Shown: piece by piece, positions 15,770 to 28,659 of the stretch
Layout of the letters: each line of letters opens with the position of its first letter
Numbering within the stretch: the stretch's first letter is position 1
Assembly (NCBI GenBank): GCA_934796775.1
Contig: CAKVPH010000015.1
Location: forward strand, 1-44,506
Source: an uncultured Clostridia bacterium
Lineage (GTDB): Bacteria > Bacillota > Clostridia > Christensenellales > Borkfalkiaceae
Length of the DNA: 44,506 nt
Direction of reading: 5' to 3'
Notes under the pieces: model-generated
Database searches by the model: none
What the model was told of the DNA's origin: nothing
The model's input: only the letters and a program-made list of their open reading frames with translations
Position numbers and translations under genes: made by a program

Positions 15770-15799
15770 AGTTTAACACTTAAACAATCGTTTTGTCAA
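15770..15799 (-). promoter_or_regulatory. Probable promoter of the str (rpsL) operon
   Basis: On the minus strand, TTGACA (15794-15799) is followed 18 bases later by TAAACT (15770-15775). The -35 is perfect and the -10 matches four of six positions. It lies in the 303-base rpoC-rpsL spacer (15560-15862), which holds no gene; in many relatives a small L7Ae-like gene occupies this position. Confidence 0.5.
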
Positions 15800-15862
15800 T
15801 CGTTTTTATTAAAGCTTTATAATATTTGCGTTTTTAGTGCAAATTTTACACGAAAATTTTGC

Positions 15863-19561
<3,699 letters not shown>

Positions 19562-19577
19562 TTATTAACCTCCCTGA

Positions 19578-22500
19578 TTAAAAGTTGCCGTCATCGTCGT
19601 CATCGTCGTAATCATCGAAAAGATCCCCCGACTTGAAGGAGAATTTGTCATCGTCGTCGAACTGGTCGATATCGTCGAAGATGTTAGCCGTAACGTCGTC
19701 GGAATTTTCGTCTTCGTGATGTTCGTCGTCTTTATTGAATACATCGTCGATAGCCACTTCTTCGTAATCTTTTTCGTGTTCGTGGTTATGGTTGGGATGC
19801 ATTTCAACGTCGTCGTCCGTAAGGCTCTTAAGCGAGACTTCTTCGCCGGCTTCGTTCAATACTTTTACGTCGAGAGCCAAGCTCTGCATTTCCTTGAACA
19901 ATACCTTGAATGATTCGGGGATACCCGGTTCGCTTATATCGTTGCCTTTAACTATTGATTCGTAGGTCTTAACTCTTCCTACTACGTCGTCCGATTTAAC
20001 GGTAAGTATTTCCTGTAATATATGCGCCGCACCGTAAGCTTCCAAAGCCCAAACTTCCATTTCTCCGAAACGCTGCCCGCCGAACTGGGCCTTTCCGCCG
20101 AGCGGTTGCTGCGTTACGAGCGAGTACGGACCTGTGCTTCTCGCGTGGATCTTATCGTCAACGAGGTGATGCAACTTAATCATGTACATTATACCTACGG
20201 TAACTCTGTTTTCAAACGGTTCGCCCGTTCTGCCGTCGTAAAGCTGAACTTTACCGTCTACGTCGCCGTAAGGATTTACAAAGTGGTTGTCTTCAAGAAG
20301 CGATTTGATATCGCTTTCGCTTGCGCCGTCAAATACCGGCGTTGCAATTTTCCAGCCGAGCTGTTTGCAAACAAGACCTAAGTGTACTTCGAGAACCTGA
20401 CCTATGTTCATTCGCGAAGGAACGCCCAACGGGTTAAGAACTATCTGAAGCGGAGTGCCGTCCGCAAGGAAAGGCATATCGGCTTCGGGAAGAATTCTTG
20501 AAATAACACCCTTGTTACCGTGACGACCTGCCATCTTATCGCCGACTGAAATCTTTCTCTTTTGCGCAATACTTACGCGGACGAGTTTGTTTACGCCGGG
20601 TGCGAGTTCGTCTTTATTTTCTCTTGTGAATATCTTTATATCTACTACAATACCGCCTTCGCCGTGAGGAACTCTGAGCGAAGTGTCGCGCGCGTCTTTG
20701 GATTTTTCGCCGAAAATTGCGCGAAGAAGTCTTTCTTCGGGGGTAAGGTCGGTTTCGCCCTTAGGCGTAACTTTACCTACGAGGATATCGCCCGAGAAAA
20801 CTTCTGCGCCTATTCTTACGATACCGTCGGCGTCAAGGTCTTTTAACGCGTCTTCGCCGACGTTGGTTATATCTCTCGTAATTTCTTCCGCGCCGAGCTT
20901 GGTTTCGCGGGCTTCGGTGTCGTATTCTTCTATATGGATAGACGTAAATACGTCGTTCTGAACGAGTTTTTCGGAAAGAAGTATAGCGTCTTCGTAGTTA
21001 TAACCTTCCCAGGTCATGAAGCCTATGAGAATGTTTCTGCCGAGTGCGAGTTCGCCGTTAGACGTTGCGGGACCGTCCGCCAGAATATCGCCTTTTTTAA
21101 CTCTGTCGCCCACGTGAGCTATAAATCTCTGGTTAAGGCATGTGCCTTGGTTGGATCTTTCAAACTTCTTGAGTTTGTAAACGCGGTCGGTTCCGTCGGT
21201 TTCGGTAACGACTATTTCGTCGCCGGAAGCAACTTTTACAACGCCGTCGCCTTTTGCTATAATCATAACGCCCGAGTCGTAAGCGATTTTGCCTTCTACG
21301 CCGGTTGCAACTATAGCGTTTTCGGGTTTAAGCAGAGGAACTGCCTGACGTTGCATGTTCGAACCCATAAGCGCACGGTTCGTATCGTCGTTTTCAAGGA
21401 AGGGAATAAGCGCGGTAGCAACCGAAACAAGCTGCTTGGGCGATACGTCCATATAATCGATTTCCGCACGCGGAACCTCGGTTATTTCCTCTCTTCTTCT
21501 GCACGATACGCGTTCGTGGATAAAGCGTGAATTTTCATCGAGCGGTTCGTTTGCCTGAGCAACTACGAACGCGTCTTCTTCGTCTGCGGTAAGATAATCG
21601 ACGTGATCGGTTACAACTCCCGTAGCTTTATCTACCTTTCTGTATGCCGATTCGATAAATCCGTATTCGTTTACCTTTGCAAAAGTGGAAAGCGAAGTGA
21701 TAAGACCGATGTTCTGTCCTTCAGGAGTTTCTATCGGGCACATTCTGCCGTAGTGCGTGTAGTGAACGTCACGAACTTCAAACGTTGCGCGTTCACGGTT
21801 CAAGCCGCCAGGACCTAATGCGGAAAGCTTTCTCTTATGCGTAAGTTCGGCTATCGGGTTGGTTTGATCCATAAATTGCGAGAGCTGCGAAGAACCGAAG
21901 AATTCCTTGAGTGCAGAGCTTACCGGACGAACGTTTATAAGAGCTTCGGGAGTAATGGTCTGCGGATCCTGGGTAGACATTCTCTCTCTTATAACTCTTT
22001 CGAGCCTGGCAATACCTATTCTGAACTGGTTCTGCAACAATTCGCCTACCGAACGAACGCGACGATTGCCGAGGTGGTCGATATTATCAACCGAGCCTAT
22101 ACCGTAGTTAAGGTCGAGATTTATTGATACCGTTGCGATAATATCGTCGGCAGTTATGTGTTTATGATTGAGTTTTTCAAGTAAAGGACGAACGACCTTT
22201 TTCTGTTCGAAAGTAAGCTTTTCGGGAACGTAAGAAGGATCTTGTTCCTTTTTCTTTTTCATGTCCTCTACTATTTCGTAAAAGCTTAAGCAGGCTTCTA
22301 CGAAGCGGTTTCTCATAACGCGGCGTTTTTCGGAGTTCTTTCTGTCTTCCGCTTTTTCTTCAACGCCTTCCGGAGTATAAGTTTCTTCGGTATAATAAAT
22401 GGTGTTGATTTCGTTTTTGAAATGTTCTGCGGTTTCTTCAACGCCTGCGGTAAGAGCGTAATCGCGTACTTGTTTAGAGAACTTAACCGACGGATAATAT

Positions 22501-23588
22501 ACCGTTTCGATAAGACCGAAAGGTCTGTACGAAAGTCCGAACACCGCTTCAAAGTCTACGGTGTTGTTGGCGATTATCTTATGCGGCTTGCCGTTTACGG
22601 CTACATTAAGCACGTTTATACCGCTGTTTTGTATGAGCTTAGCCTGTTCGTAAGTTAAGACGTCGCCTTTCTTTGCAAGAACTTCGCCGTCTTCGTTTAT
22701 AACGTCCTCATACGGGGTAAGCCCTACTATACGAACACCCATGTTAAGGCGTTTGTTGTATTTGTATCTGCCGACTTTTGCAAGATCGTATCTTTTTGCT
22801 TCAAAGAACAGGTTTTTAAGGTTCTGACGAACGGCTTCATCCGTGGGTACTTCACCCGGGCGAAGTCTTCTGTACAATTCAAAAAGACCCTCGTTCTCGG
22901 ATTTAGCCGTATCTTTTTCTATGGTTGCGGCTATCATGGGATCGCCGGCAAACAGCTCGGTAAGCATTTTGTCCGTGCCGAAACCGAGAGCGCGGAGCAA
23001 AACCGTTGCGGTAATTTTACGCGTTCTGTCAACGTGTACCCACAAAACGTTCTGCGAATCCTGTTCGTATTCAAGCCATGCGCCTCTGTTAGGTATAACG
23101 GTTGTGTTAAAAAGCTTTTTACCCGAACGATCGAGCGTTACGCCGTTATAAACGCCGGGGCTTCTTACAAGCTGCGATACGACTACCCTTTCCGCACCGT
23201 TTATAATAAACGAGCCGGTATCCGTCATCTTGGGCAGTTCGCCCATAAAGACTTCCTTATCGGTTATCTCGCCGGTTACTTTGTTGACGAGTCGCACCTT
23301 AACGCTGAGCTTTACCGCATAGTTTACGTCTCTGTCGCGACATTCTTTTTCACTGTACTTCGGCTCGGTGCCGAGAGTATGGTCGAGAAAGTAAAGCTCG
23401 AAGTGATCCGAGAAGTCGGTTATCGGGGAGAAGTCCTCGAATACTTCCTGTATACCTTCGTTTATGAAAGTATTATAGGAGTCGCGCTGAATCTCGATCA
23501 AATCGGGAATGGGTTGGACTTCCTTAATTCTCGAAAAGGTCTTTCTCTCTACCCTGCCAAATTTTTCCGTACGCAAATCTCGTGTCAT
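19578..23588 (-). CDS. rpoB: RNA polymerase beta subunit with a long acidic, His-rich tail
   Basis: A 1336-residue subunit, longer than the roughly 1190-residue Bacillus form. The rifampicin-pocket segment (FGSSQLSQFMDQTNP...THKRKLSALGPGG) keeps the usual sensitive residues (D in FMDQ, H in THKR, S in LSALG). The last 80 or so residues form a strongly acidic tail (NHNHEHEKDYEE..., ending DDYDDDDDDGNF) that is not part of the conserved catalytic core. ATG behind AAGGAG. It is the first gene of its transcript: the upstream neighbours are divergent and the usual rplJ-rplL pair is absent. Confidence 0.97.
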   Translation of the reverse strand: MTRDLRTEKFGRVERKTFSRIKEVQPIPDLIEIQRDSYNTFINEGIQEVFEDFSPITDFSDHFELYFLDHTLGTEPKYSEKECRDRDVNYAVKLSVKVRLVNKVTGEITDKEVFMGELPKMTDTGSFIINGAERVVVSQLVRSPGVYNGVTLDRSGKKLFNTTVIPNRGAWLEYEQDSQNVLWVHVDRTRKITATVLLRALGFGTDKMLTELFAGDPMIAATIEKDTAKSENEGLFELYRRLRPGEVPTDEAVRQNLKNLFFEAKRYDLAKVGRYKYNKRLNMGVRIVGLTPYEDVINEDGEVLAKKGDVLTYEQAKLIQNSGINVLNVAVNGKPHKIIANNTVDFEAVFGLSYRPFGLIETVYYPSVKFSKQVRDYALTAGVEETAEHFKNEINTIYYTEETYTPEGVEEKAEDRKNSEKRRVMRNRFVEACLSFYEIVEDMKKKKEQDPSYVPEKLTFEQKKVVRPLLEKLNHKHITADDIIATVSINLDLNYGIGSVDNIDHLGNRRVRSVGELLQNQFRIGIARLERVIRERMSTQDPQTITPEALINVRPVSSALKEFFGSSQLSQFMDQTNPIAELTHKRKLSALGPGGLNRERATFEVRDVHYTHYGRMCPIETPEGQNIGLITSLSTFAKVNEYGFIESAYRKVDKATGVVTDHVDYLTADEEDAFVVAQANEPLDENSRFIHERVSCRRREEITEVPRAEIDYMDVSPKQLVSVATALIPFLENDDTNRALMGSNMQRQAVPLLKPENAIVATGVEGKIAYDSGVMIIAKGDGVVKVASGDEIVVTETDGTDRVYKLKKFERSNQGTCLNQRFIAHVGDRVKKGDILADGPATSNGELALGRNILIGFMTWEGYNYEDAILLSEKLVQNDVFTSIHIEEYDTEARETKLGAEEITRDITNVGEDALKDLDADGIVRIGAEVFSGDILVGKVTPKGETDLTPEERLLRAIFGEKSKDARDTSLRVPHGEGGIVVDIKIFTRENKDELAPGVNKLVRVSIAQKRKISVGDKMAGRHGNKGVISRILPEADMPFLADGTPLQIVLNPLGVPSRMNIGQVLEVHLGLVCKQLGWKIATPVFDGASESDIKSLLEDNHFVNPYGDVDGKVQLYDGRTGEPFENRVTVGIMYMIKLHHLVDDKIHARSTGPYSLVTQQPLGGKAQFGGQRFGEMEVWALEAYGAAHILQEILTVKSDDVVGRVKTYESIVKGNDISEPGIPESFKVLFKEMQSLALDVKVLNEAGEEVSLKSLTDDDVEMHPNHNHEHEKDYEEVAIDDVFNKDDEHHEDENSDDVTANIFDDIDQFDDDDKFSFKSGDLFDDYDDDDDDGNF

Positions 23589-23768
23589 TCATACACTCCT
23601 TATTTTTTTCAAAAAAATATAAAATACGTCTTGCTTTTTATCGAGCCGCCGTGTATAATATATATAGTTCGAACATCTTGTTTCCTATAGCCGTCTCTTT
23701 CCTTTTTATTTCCCGCGTACGCGAGAAAGGGACATAAAGCGACAATTATAGAATTTTAGCATTATACT

Positions 23769-23797
23769 ATTATAATGTAAAGCAAACAAGATGTCAA
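23769..23797 (-). promoter_or_regulatory. Consensus promoter of rpoBC
   Basis: On the minus strand, TTGACA (23792-23797), exactly 17 bases and TATAAT (23769-23774) form a consensus sigma-A promoter about 180 bases upstream of rpoB. The leader contains a CGCGTACGCG palindrome. The remaining intergenic sequence to 23942 holds no gene; a TTGACG with a distant TATAAT on the plus strand is too widely spaced to call as the rqcP promoter. Confidence 0.85.
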
Positions 23798-23942
23798 TTA
23801 AAATTCGGCATTTTATCAAAATATTTTTGTAGAAATTTGACGAATTTTTCAGACTGCAATCTTATATAATTTTGCTTAAACTTTTATAGAGTTCCGCTTA
23901 GCTTTTTATAGGATTTTATAAACTGATTTTTCGGGTAGATTT

Positions 23943-24185
23943 ATGAGAATAGATAAATTTTTAAAAGTTTCAAGAATATTAAAACGCCGCACGGTGGCAA
24001 ACGACGCCTGCAACGGCGGGCGCGTTTCGGTAAACGGCAAAGACGTAAAACCCGCCTACAATTTAAAAGAAGGCGACGTGTGCGAGCTGCGTTTCGGCGG
24101 CGGCACGCTGAAATTTAAAGTTCTTATGCTTAAAGAAACGGTTAAAAAAGAAGAAGCCTCTTCTATGTATGAAATTATAAACTGA
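23943..24185 (+). CDS. rqcP: RqcP/YabO-type S4-domain RNA-binding protein
   Basis: An 80-residue S4-domain protein. MRIDKFLKVSRILKRRTVAN is nearly the Bacillus YabO/RqcP N-terminus, with GRVSVNGKDVKPAYNLKEGD as the S4 loop and KKEEASSMYEII at the C-terminus. RqcP binds stalled 50S-peptidyl-tRNA complexes and helps RqcH add alanine tails in ribosome-associated quality control. The ribosome binding site is weak. It is divergent from rpoB and upstream of ispDF. Confidence 0.88.
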   Translation: MRIDKFLKVSRILKRRTVANDACNGGRVSVNGKDVKPAYNLKEGDVCELRFGGGTLKFKVLMLKETVKKEEASSMYEIIN

Positions 24186-24292
24186 AAAATTTTTCGCGTA
24201 AGTCTAAAAACTTTTTTTAGAAAAAATAACCGTTCGGCTGCAAATTTTTTTGCGACCGCCCCTTATAACTTAAATAAAAAGGAATTAACATC

Positions 24293-25423
24293 TTGCAAAT
24301 AACGGCAATAATTACGGCGGCAGGCAAAGGGACGCGCGCCGGACTAAAAACTAATAAAGTGCTTAACGCATTTGAAGACGGAAAAACCGTACTCGAACGA
24401 GCAACCCTGCCCTTTGACGAAGACGAACGCATAACCGAGCTGATTTTTACGGCATCGGAAGAAGATTACGATAAAATTTTAAAAATTTCGCAAACATTCA
24501 AAACTCCGTCTATAGTGGTAAAAGGCGGAGAAACGCGCACGGAATCGGTAAAAGCGGCTCTTGAAAAAGTAAACGGCGAATTCGTGCTTATTCACGACGC
24601 GGCTCGCCCGTACGTTACGGCACAAATAGTGGATAACTGCGTTAAAACTCTGCTTACCCGCGGAAGCGCGATAACCTGCACGCCTTGCATTAACACTATA
24701 GGGAATATTTCGCCGGACGGCGCGATTACCCATACTTCGCGGAGCGATAAACGAGTTATTCAGACTCCGCAGGGGTTTATGACCTGCGACATAAAAAAAG
24801 CTTTTTCTTTAATTAAAAAAGACGATATTTTTACCGACGAAGCGGGCGCATATTGTAAATATATAGGTCGCGCGTATCCGTGCGAAGGCAGTCGCGAAAA
24901 TATAAAACTTACTTACCCAGAAGATTTCACCCTGCCCGGCAACGTTCGCGCCGGCACGGGTTTCGACTTACACAGACTTACCGAAAACCGAAAACTGATA
25001 CTCGGAGGTATAGATATACCTTTTGAAAAGGGTCTTTTAGGACACAGCGACGCCGACGTTTTAACCCACGCGGTTATGGACGCGCTTTTATCAGCCGCCG
25101 CTCTTAAAGACATAGGCTGTTATTTCAGCGATAAAGATCCCGAGTATAAAGATATTTCGAGCATGATTTTGCTTAGCCGCGTTTTAAAAATGATTAAAGA
25201 CGAAGGCTATAAGGTAAACAACGTTTCGGCGGTGATTATGGCGGAAAAACCAAAGCTTAACCCTTACGCCGACAGAATAAAGGAAAATCTTGCAACGGCA
25301 CTTGAAATACCGGTTTGTAACGTAGGACTTTCATGCACCACGCTTGAAGGCGTGGGACTTATAGGCACCGAACAGGCAATGGCGGCAAGCGCGGTTTGCA
25401 CTATTTTTAAAAACAATAAGTAA
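24293..25423 (+). CDS. ispDF: Bifunctional IspD/IspF isoprenoid enzyme
   Basis: A 376-residue fusion. Residues 1 to about 215 are IspD (4-diphosphocytidyl-methylerythritol synthase): ITAAGKGTR (6-14), HDAARP, QTPQGF and TDEAG. Residues from about 217 are IspF (MECDP synthase): GFDLHRL, GHSDADVLTHAVMDAL and TTLEGVGLIG, with metal-binding D and H residues present. The two steps flank IspE in the methylerythritol phosphate pathway. The chosen start is TTG at 24293, nine bases after AAAAAGGA (24276-24283), because ITAAGKGTR must be near the N-terminus. Confidence 0.93.
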   Translation: MQITAIITAAGKGTRAGLKTNKVLNAFEDGKTVLERATLPFDEDERITELIFTASEEDYDKILKISQTFKTPSIVVKGGETRTESVKAALEKVNGEFVLIHDAARPYVTAQIVDNCVKTLLTRGSAITCTPCINTIGNISPDGAITHTSRSDKRVIQTPQGFMTCDIKKAFSLIKKDDIFTDEAGAYCKYIGRAYPCEGSRENIKLTYPEDFTLPGNVRAGTGFDLHRLTENRKLILGGIDIPFEKGLLGHSDADVLTHAVMDALLSAAALKDIGCYFSDKDPEYKDISSMILLSRVLKMIKDEGYKVNNVSAVIMAEKPKLNPYADRIKENLATALEIPVCNVGLSCTTLEGVGLIGTEQAMAASAVCTIFKNNK

Positions 25424-25495
25424 AAAAAGTTGAAAAGTCGGCGTATAAGTCGATTATCTGCACTTTTTAAATATTACAAAGGAGATAGAAAACGT

Positions 25496-25900
25496 ATGGC
25501 TATAGGACAAAAATATCATATAACACAGACTGCAGACGGCAAATGGCAGGTAAAAGGAGCTAAGGCGGAACGCGCGTTAAAGCTTTTTAACACCCAAAAA
25601 GAAGCGATAGATTACGCAAAAAACGTGGCGGGCAATCAGGAAGGAAATATTGTAATACATAAAACCGACGGAAAAATAAGAAAACAAGATTATTCAAAAA
25701 AGAGCGAAGAGCAGACTTCTGCCGCGAAAGAGACTAAAACGCCCGTAAAAGAAACAAAGCAAGCAAAAGCCGCACCCGACGCTACAAAAACGACGAAAGA
25801 CGAAAAAAAAGCAAAAACCGCGCCAAAAAAGGAAAGTAAGCCGGCATCAAAGCAGGCAGAAAAACAAAAGACTTCCGTAAAAAAAGTTACAAACCGTTAA
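25496..25900 (+). CDS. DUF2188 protein with a lysine/alanine-rich histone-H1-like tail
   Basis: A 134-residue protein from ATG 25496 behind AAAGGAG (25478-25484). The N-terminus (HITQTADGKWQVKGAKAERA...FNTQKEAIDYAK...IVIHKTDGKI) is a DUF2188 domain, and after about residue 60 a low-complexity tail rich in Lys, Ala, Pro and Thr follows, much like bacterial histone-H1-like proteins. A non-specific DNA- or RNA-binding role is inferred from the tail only. An upstream in-frame TTG at 25430 lies 7 bases after the ispDF stop but its extension matches nothing. Confidence 0.75.
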   Translation: MAIGQKYHITQTADGKWQVKGAKAERALKLFNTQKEAIDYAKNVAGNQEGNIVIHKTDGKIRKQDYSKKSEEQTSAAKETKTPVKETKQAKAAPDATKTTKDEKKAKTAPKKESKPASKQAEKQKTSVKKVTNR

Positions 25901-25922
25901 AACTTGATACGAGCTAAAAACC

Positions 25923-25943
25923 TTTAATAATCGACCTATAGGC
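25923..25943. repeat. 21-base direct repeat, copy 1
   Basis: TTTAATAATCGACCTATAGG plus C at 25923-25943 recurs identically at 38231-38251, 12.3 kb away in the same orientation. Confidence 0.85.
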
Positions 25944-25964
25944 GCATTTATTTAACAATAAGAC

Positions 25965-26003
25965 AAAAAATCTCTTTGAGTGAAAACCCAAAGAGATTTT
26001 TTT
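25965..26003. terminator. Bidirectional terminator between convergent genes
   Basis: AAAAAATCTCTTTG (25965-25978) pairs over 14 bases with CAAAGAGATTTTTT (25989-26002). It ends transcripts from the DUF2188 gene and overlaps the stop codon of the converging ATPase gene. Confidence 0.85.
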
Positions 26004-27318
26004 ATTTTGCTAAAATATTTCTGTCAAGTAAGAAGTCAAAAAGCCCTAAATGCAATATGCCGTTATTATCGTAATAAATACCATAGTTATCATATTCTAT
26101 TATAATTTTTTTAAAATTATCGTTTATACGAGTCAACGACTTTGATTCTTGCAATAATTTTTCATTATCATCTATTTCATATGCCGATTGAATATACAGT
26201 CTTTCGTCTGCAATATTCGCTATAAAATCAACTTCGAAATGCTTCCGTTCGGTTACACCTTTGCTGTTTCGATCAAACACATCAATAACGCCTACATCCA
26301 CGTCAAAACCACGACGCAACAATTCATTATAAATTACACATTCCATTAAATGTCCGCGATCGTATTGACGAAAATTCAAACAAGCATTTCGCAAACCTGT
26401 ATCTACAAAATAATATTTTTTAAGCCCACCGATATATTTTTTACCTTTGAGATCATAACGTTCGGCGGAATGTAAAAGAAATGAATCCAACAAACATTCG
26501 ATATATTTTTCAATTGTAGCACGCGAAATATTTTTATCTTCAACCGAACAAAAAGTATTTTGCAATTTACAGGTATTAGTCAGCGAGCCGACAGACGAGG
26601 CAAGCACGGATGTAAGCTCTCTTAATTTGTTATTTGCAGATAACTTATTATGTTCTATTACATCCTTAAAATAAGTTTCTTCAAAAAGATTATGCAAATA
26701 TAAACTTTTATCCGTATCATCATCAAAAGACGCAACAAGGGGCATTCCTCCATATCTTAAGTATTTCATCCACGCCTGACCTTTATCTCCACCTTTTGCC
26801 GAATAAAATTCAGAAAACGAAAGCGGCATAACTCGAATTTCCCAACCGCGCCCACGAAAATCAGTAAGTATGTCTTTACTTAAAAGTTTTGAATTACTAC
26901 CTGTAACATATAAATCAACATTTTTAAATTCAGACATAATACCGTTCAGCACATCATAAAACGTAATTTGCGGAATTATTTCATCATTTTTAAAAAGTGA
27001 TAAATCAAACGCGTCATTATTTATTGCTTCACATTTTTGTATTTCGTCAATAAATAAAAAAACTTCTTTATCTTTAGGCAAAACAGAACGCAGATGTTTA
27101 CCCAAATTAACAGGATTTCTTAAATAAGCGTTTTTATCACTATCTAAATCAATTTTTATTATTTGTCCAATCGTATATCCATTTGCTAAAAGATATTCGG
27201 TAAAAATTGTATCAAGTAAATATGATTTTCCGGAACGACGAATACCGGTAATCACTTTTACCATACCATTAAACATTGATTTTTTTAGTTTTTCTAAATA
27301 ATCATCACGACGTATCAT
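26002..27318 (-). CDS. AAA-family ATPase with DUF4143 domain
   Basis: A 438-residue protein. Walker A is GIRRSGKS (25-32), Walker B FLFIDEIQ with D91 and E92, then VTGSNSKLL and FRGRGWEIRVMPLSFSEF typical of AAA_14, with a C-terminal DUF4143 region ending in a nuclease-like EVDFIA...YIQSAYE (an E-x-K-like site in which the usual lysine is not evident). Such proteins are widespread mobile-type ATPases of unclear function. It is AT-rich compared with the housekeeping genes on its left and has its own promoter, so it may be a recent acquisition. Confidence 0.85.
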   Translation of the reverse strand: MIRRDDYLEKLKKSMFNGMVKVITGIRRSGKSYLLDTIFTEYLLANGYTIGQIIKIDLDSDKNAYLRNPVNLGKHLRSVLPKDKEVFLFIDEIQKCEAINNDAFDLSLFKNDEIIPQITFYDVLNGIMSEFKNVDLYVTGSNSKLLSKDILTDFRGRGWEIRVMPLSFSEFYSAKGGDKGQAWMKYLRYGGMPLVASFDDDTDKSLYLHNLFEETYFKDVIEHNKLSANNKLRELTSVLASSVGSLTNTCKLQNTFCSVEDKNISRATIEKYIECLLDSFLLHSAERYDLKGKKYIGGLKKYYFVDTGLRNACLNFRQYDRGHLMECVIYNELLRRGFDVDVGVIDVFDRNSKGVTERKHFEVDFIANIADERLYIQSAYEIDDNEKLLQESKSLTRINDNFKKIIIEYDNYGIYYDNNGILHLGLFDFLLDRNILAK

Positions 27319-27366
27319 AATTCACCATGTTGCAAATTTTGTGATTATCACGCTTTTTGCTACTTT

Positions 27367-27395
27367 ATACTATCATAAAATAAGCGTTTTGTCAA
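27367..27395 (-). promoter_or_regulatory. Promoter of the AAA/DUF4143 gene
   Basis: On the minus strand, TTGACA (27390-27395), 17 bases and TAGTAT (27367-27372), about 50 bases upstream of the start codon. Confidence 0.65.
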
Positions 27396-27475
27396 ATATT
27401 TGTGCTATATTTTTTAGTAACCATTGTCGAAAAAAACAAAAAAGTTATTACACATATAATTTTTTTAAAAACATA

Positions 27476-27506
27476 TAAAAAAATCCGCCTGTAATAACAA
27501 ACGGAT
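27476..27506 (-). terminator. Terminator of the sugar operon
   Basis: On the minus strand ATCCG (27506-27502) and CGGAT (27487-27483), with an imperfect inner stem, precede a T run (A run 27478-27483). It lies just after the last lipoprotein gene. Confidence 0.65.
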
Positions 27507-27522
27507 ATTCTTTATAATTTTT

Positions 27523-28659
27523 TTACTCTGTAACGTCTATTTTATAAGAATGAATGCGATAAGTCCATTCATAGCCATACCCTAATTCACTCATAGAATA
27601 GTAAACTTCTATAGACGAATTATCAAGAATGTAGCCGTAAGGCGAACGCACGATAGCGCAGTTACTGTTGCGTTTATAGCCCGTTTCCGCCTCGCCCACA
27701 GTTTTTAAAGTAAACCAGCTTTTTCCGCTCTGCGCGGCAAGACTTGCAAACGTATCGCCTATATTTTCGCCTTTCTCGCTCATATACGTCACTCGGAACG
27801 CAGACGATACAAAAAGCGGATCGCCGTCGGTCGGATAAGGATGACAGTCGGATACGAAATAGTACCTTTTTAGTTGCTTATCGTAAGCGACGTTCGCGTT
27901 ATTCATAACGTCCGCGCCGCCGTTTAAGCTCAACAAGCCTTTAGTTGTAATTTGCGCCGACGAGAGCATTTGCGGCTCGTTTAAGTTGGATAAATTCCAC
28001 TTTTCCGCCACCATATAGGTAGAATACGATCCCACCGAATAAAACAACATTACTTCGCCCTTTTCGTTCACGCTTAATAGTTCCGGTTGCCCCACGCCCC
28101 AGTGCGAAGCGGGACCGTCGTATGTTTTAAACGCGTTTTTAACCTTAACCCAACCGCTCATAGGCTGATTAGAAAGAGCAAGCCCTATTTTATTGTTTAC
28201 GTTTGACGTGTTGCCGGTGTAAGCCATTAAATACGAATAACTTTTTCCGTCGTATGAAAACTCGCCTTTAATAACCGAAGGATCACAACAATGAAAAGCG
28301 TCGTATTCGCCGAACGACGGAGCAAGCACGAGCGTTTTTTCGGTCCAGCCGATACTGCCGTCCTTATTTTTTACGCCTTTTCTTGCATAAATATGGTCCT
28401 GTATAATGCCGCTTTCGGCATTAGAACAGTAATAACAATATATCTCGCCGTTTTCGATAAAAACAGACGGACAATAGTTAAAAGCTTTTTCAAGCGGTTC
28501 GGTAAAAGGCAAACCGCCTGACACCACTTCGCCGCCGGATGAACCGGAAGAAGAATTTAATTTATCGCTATCAGAATTATTCATATCCGCACAAGAGCAA
28601 AAAACCGTTAAACACACCGCCGCAAATAAAAGCGATAACGTTTTTATAATCGGCTTCAT
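27523..28659 (-). CDS. Lipoprotein with a glycosidase-like beta-propeller (paralogue 2)
   Basis: A 378-residue exported protein. The signal segment LSLLFAAVCLTVFCSC ends in a lipobox-like site (C23, less standard than in its neighbour), followed by a Ser/Gly linker (about 35-45). The rest shows repeated strand patterns (CPSVFIENGEIYCYYCS, CDPSVIKGEF..SYSYLMAYTG, VMLFYSV) of a five-bladed propeller like the GH32/43/68 clans, but catalytic acids cannot be assigned confidently. It is paralogous to the adjacent 28659-29810 product, with a one-base overlap (TAATG). Likely role: surface carbohydrate binding or cleavage feeding the importer upstream in the operon. Confidence 0.65.
   Translation of the reverse strand: MKPIIKTLSLLFAAVCLTVFCSCADMNNSDSDKLNSSSGSSGGEVVSGGLPFTEPLEKAFNYCPSVFIENGEIYCYYCSNAESGIIQDHIYARKGVKNKDGSIGWTEKTLVLAPSFGEYDAFHCCDPSVIKGEFSYDGKSYSYLMAYTGNTSNVNNKIGLALSNQPMSGWVKVKNAFKTYDGPASHWGVGQPELLSVNEKGEVMLFYSVGSYSTYMVAEKWNLSNLNEPQMLSSAQITTKGLLSLNGGADVMNNANVAYDKQLKRYYFVSDCHPYPTDGDPLFVSSAFRVTYMSEKGENIGDTFASLAAQSGKSWFTLKTVGEAETGYKRNSNCAIVRSPYGYILDNSSIEVYYSMSELGYGYEWTYRIHSYKIDVTE

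Noticed and set aside
21900..21990. Rifampicin-resistance changes in rpoB
   Set aside because: The usual positions (Asp in FMDQ, His in THKR, Ser in LSALG) carry the sensitive residues.
23837..23870. Plus-strand promoter TTGACG/TATAAT for rqcP
   Set aside because: The spacer is 22 bases, too long for a sigma-A promoter.
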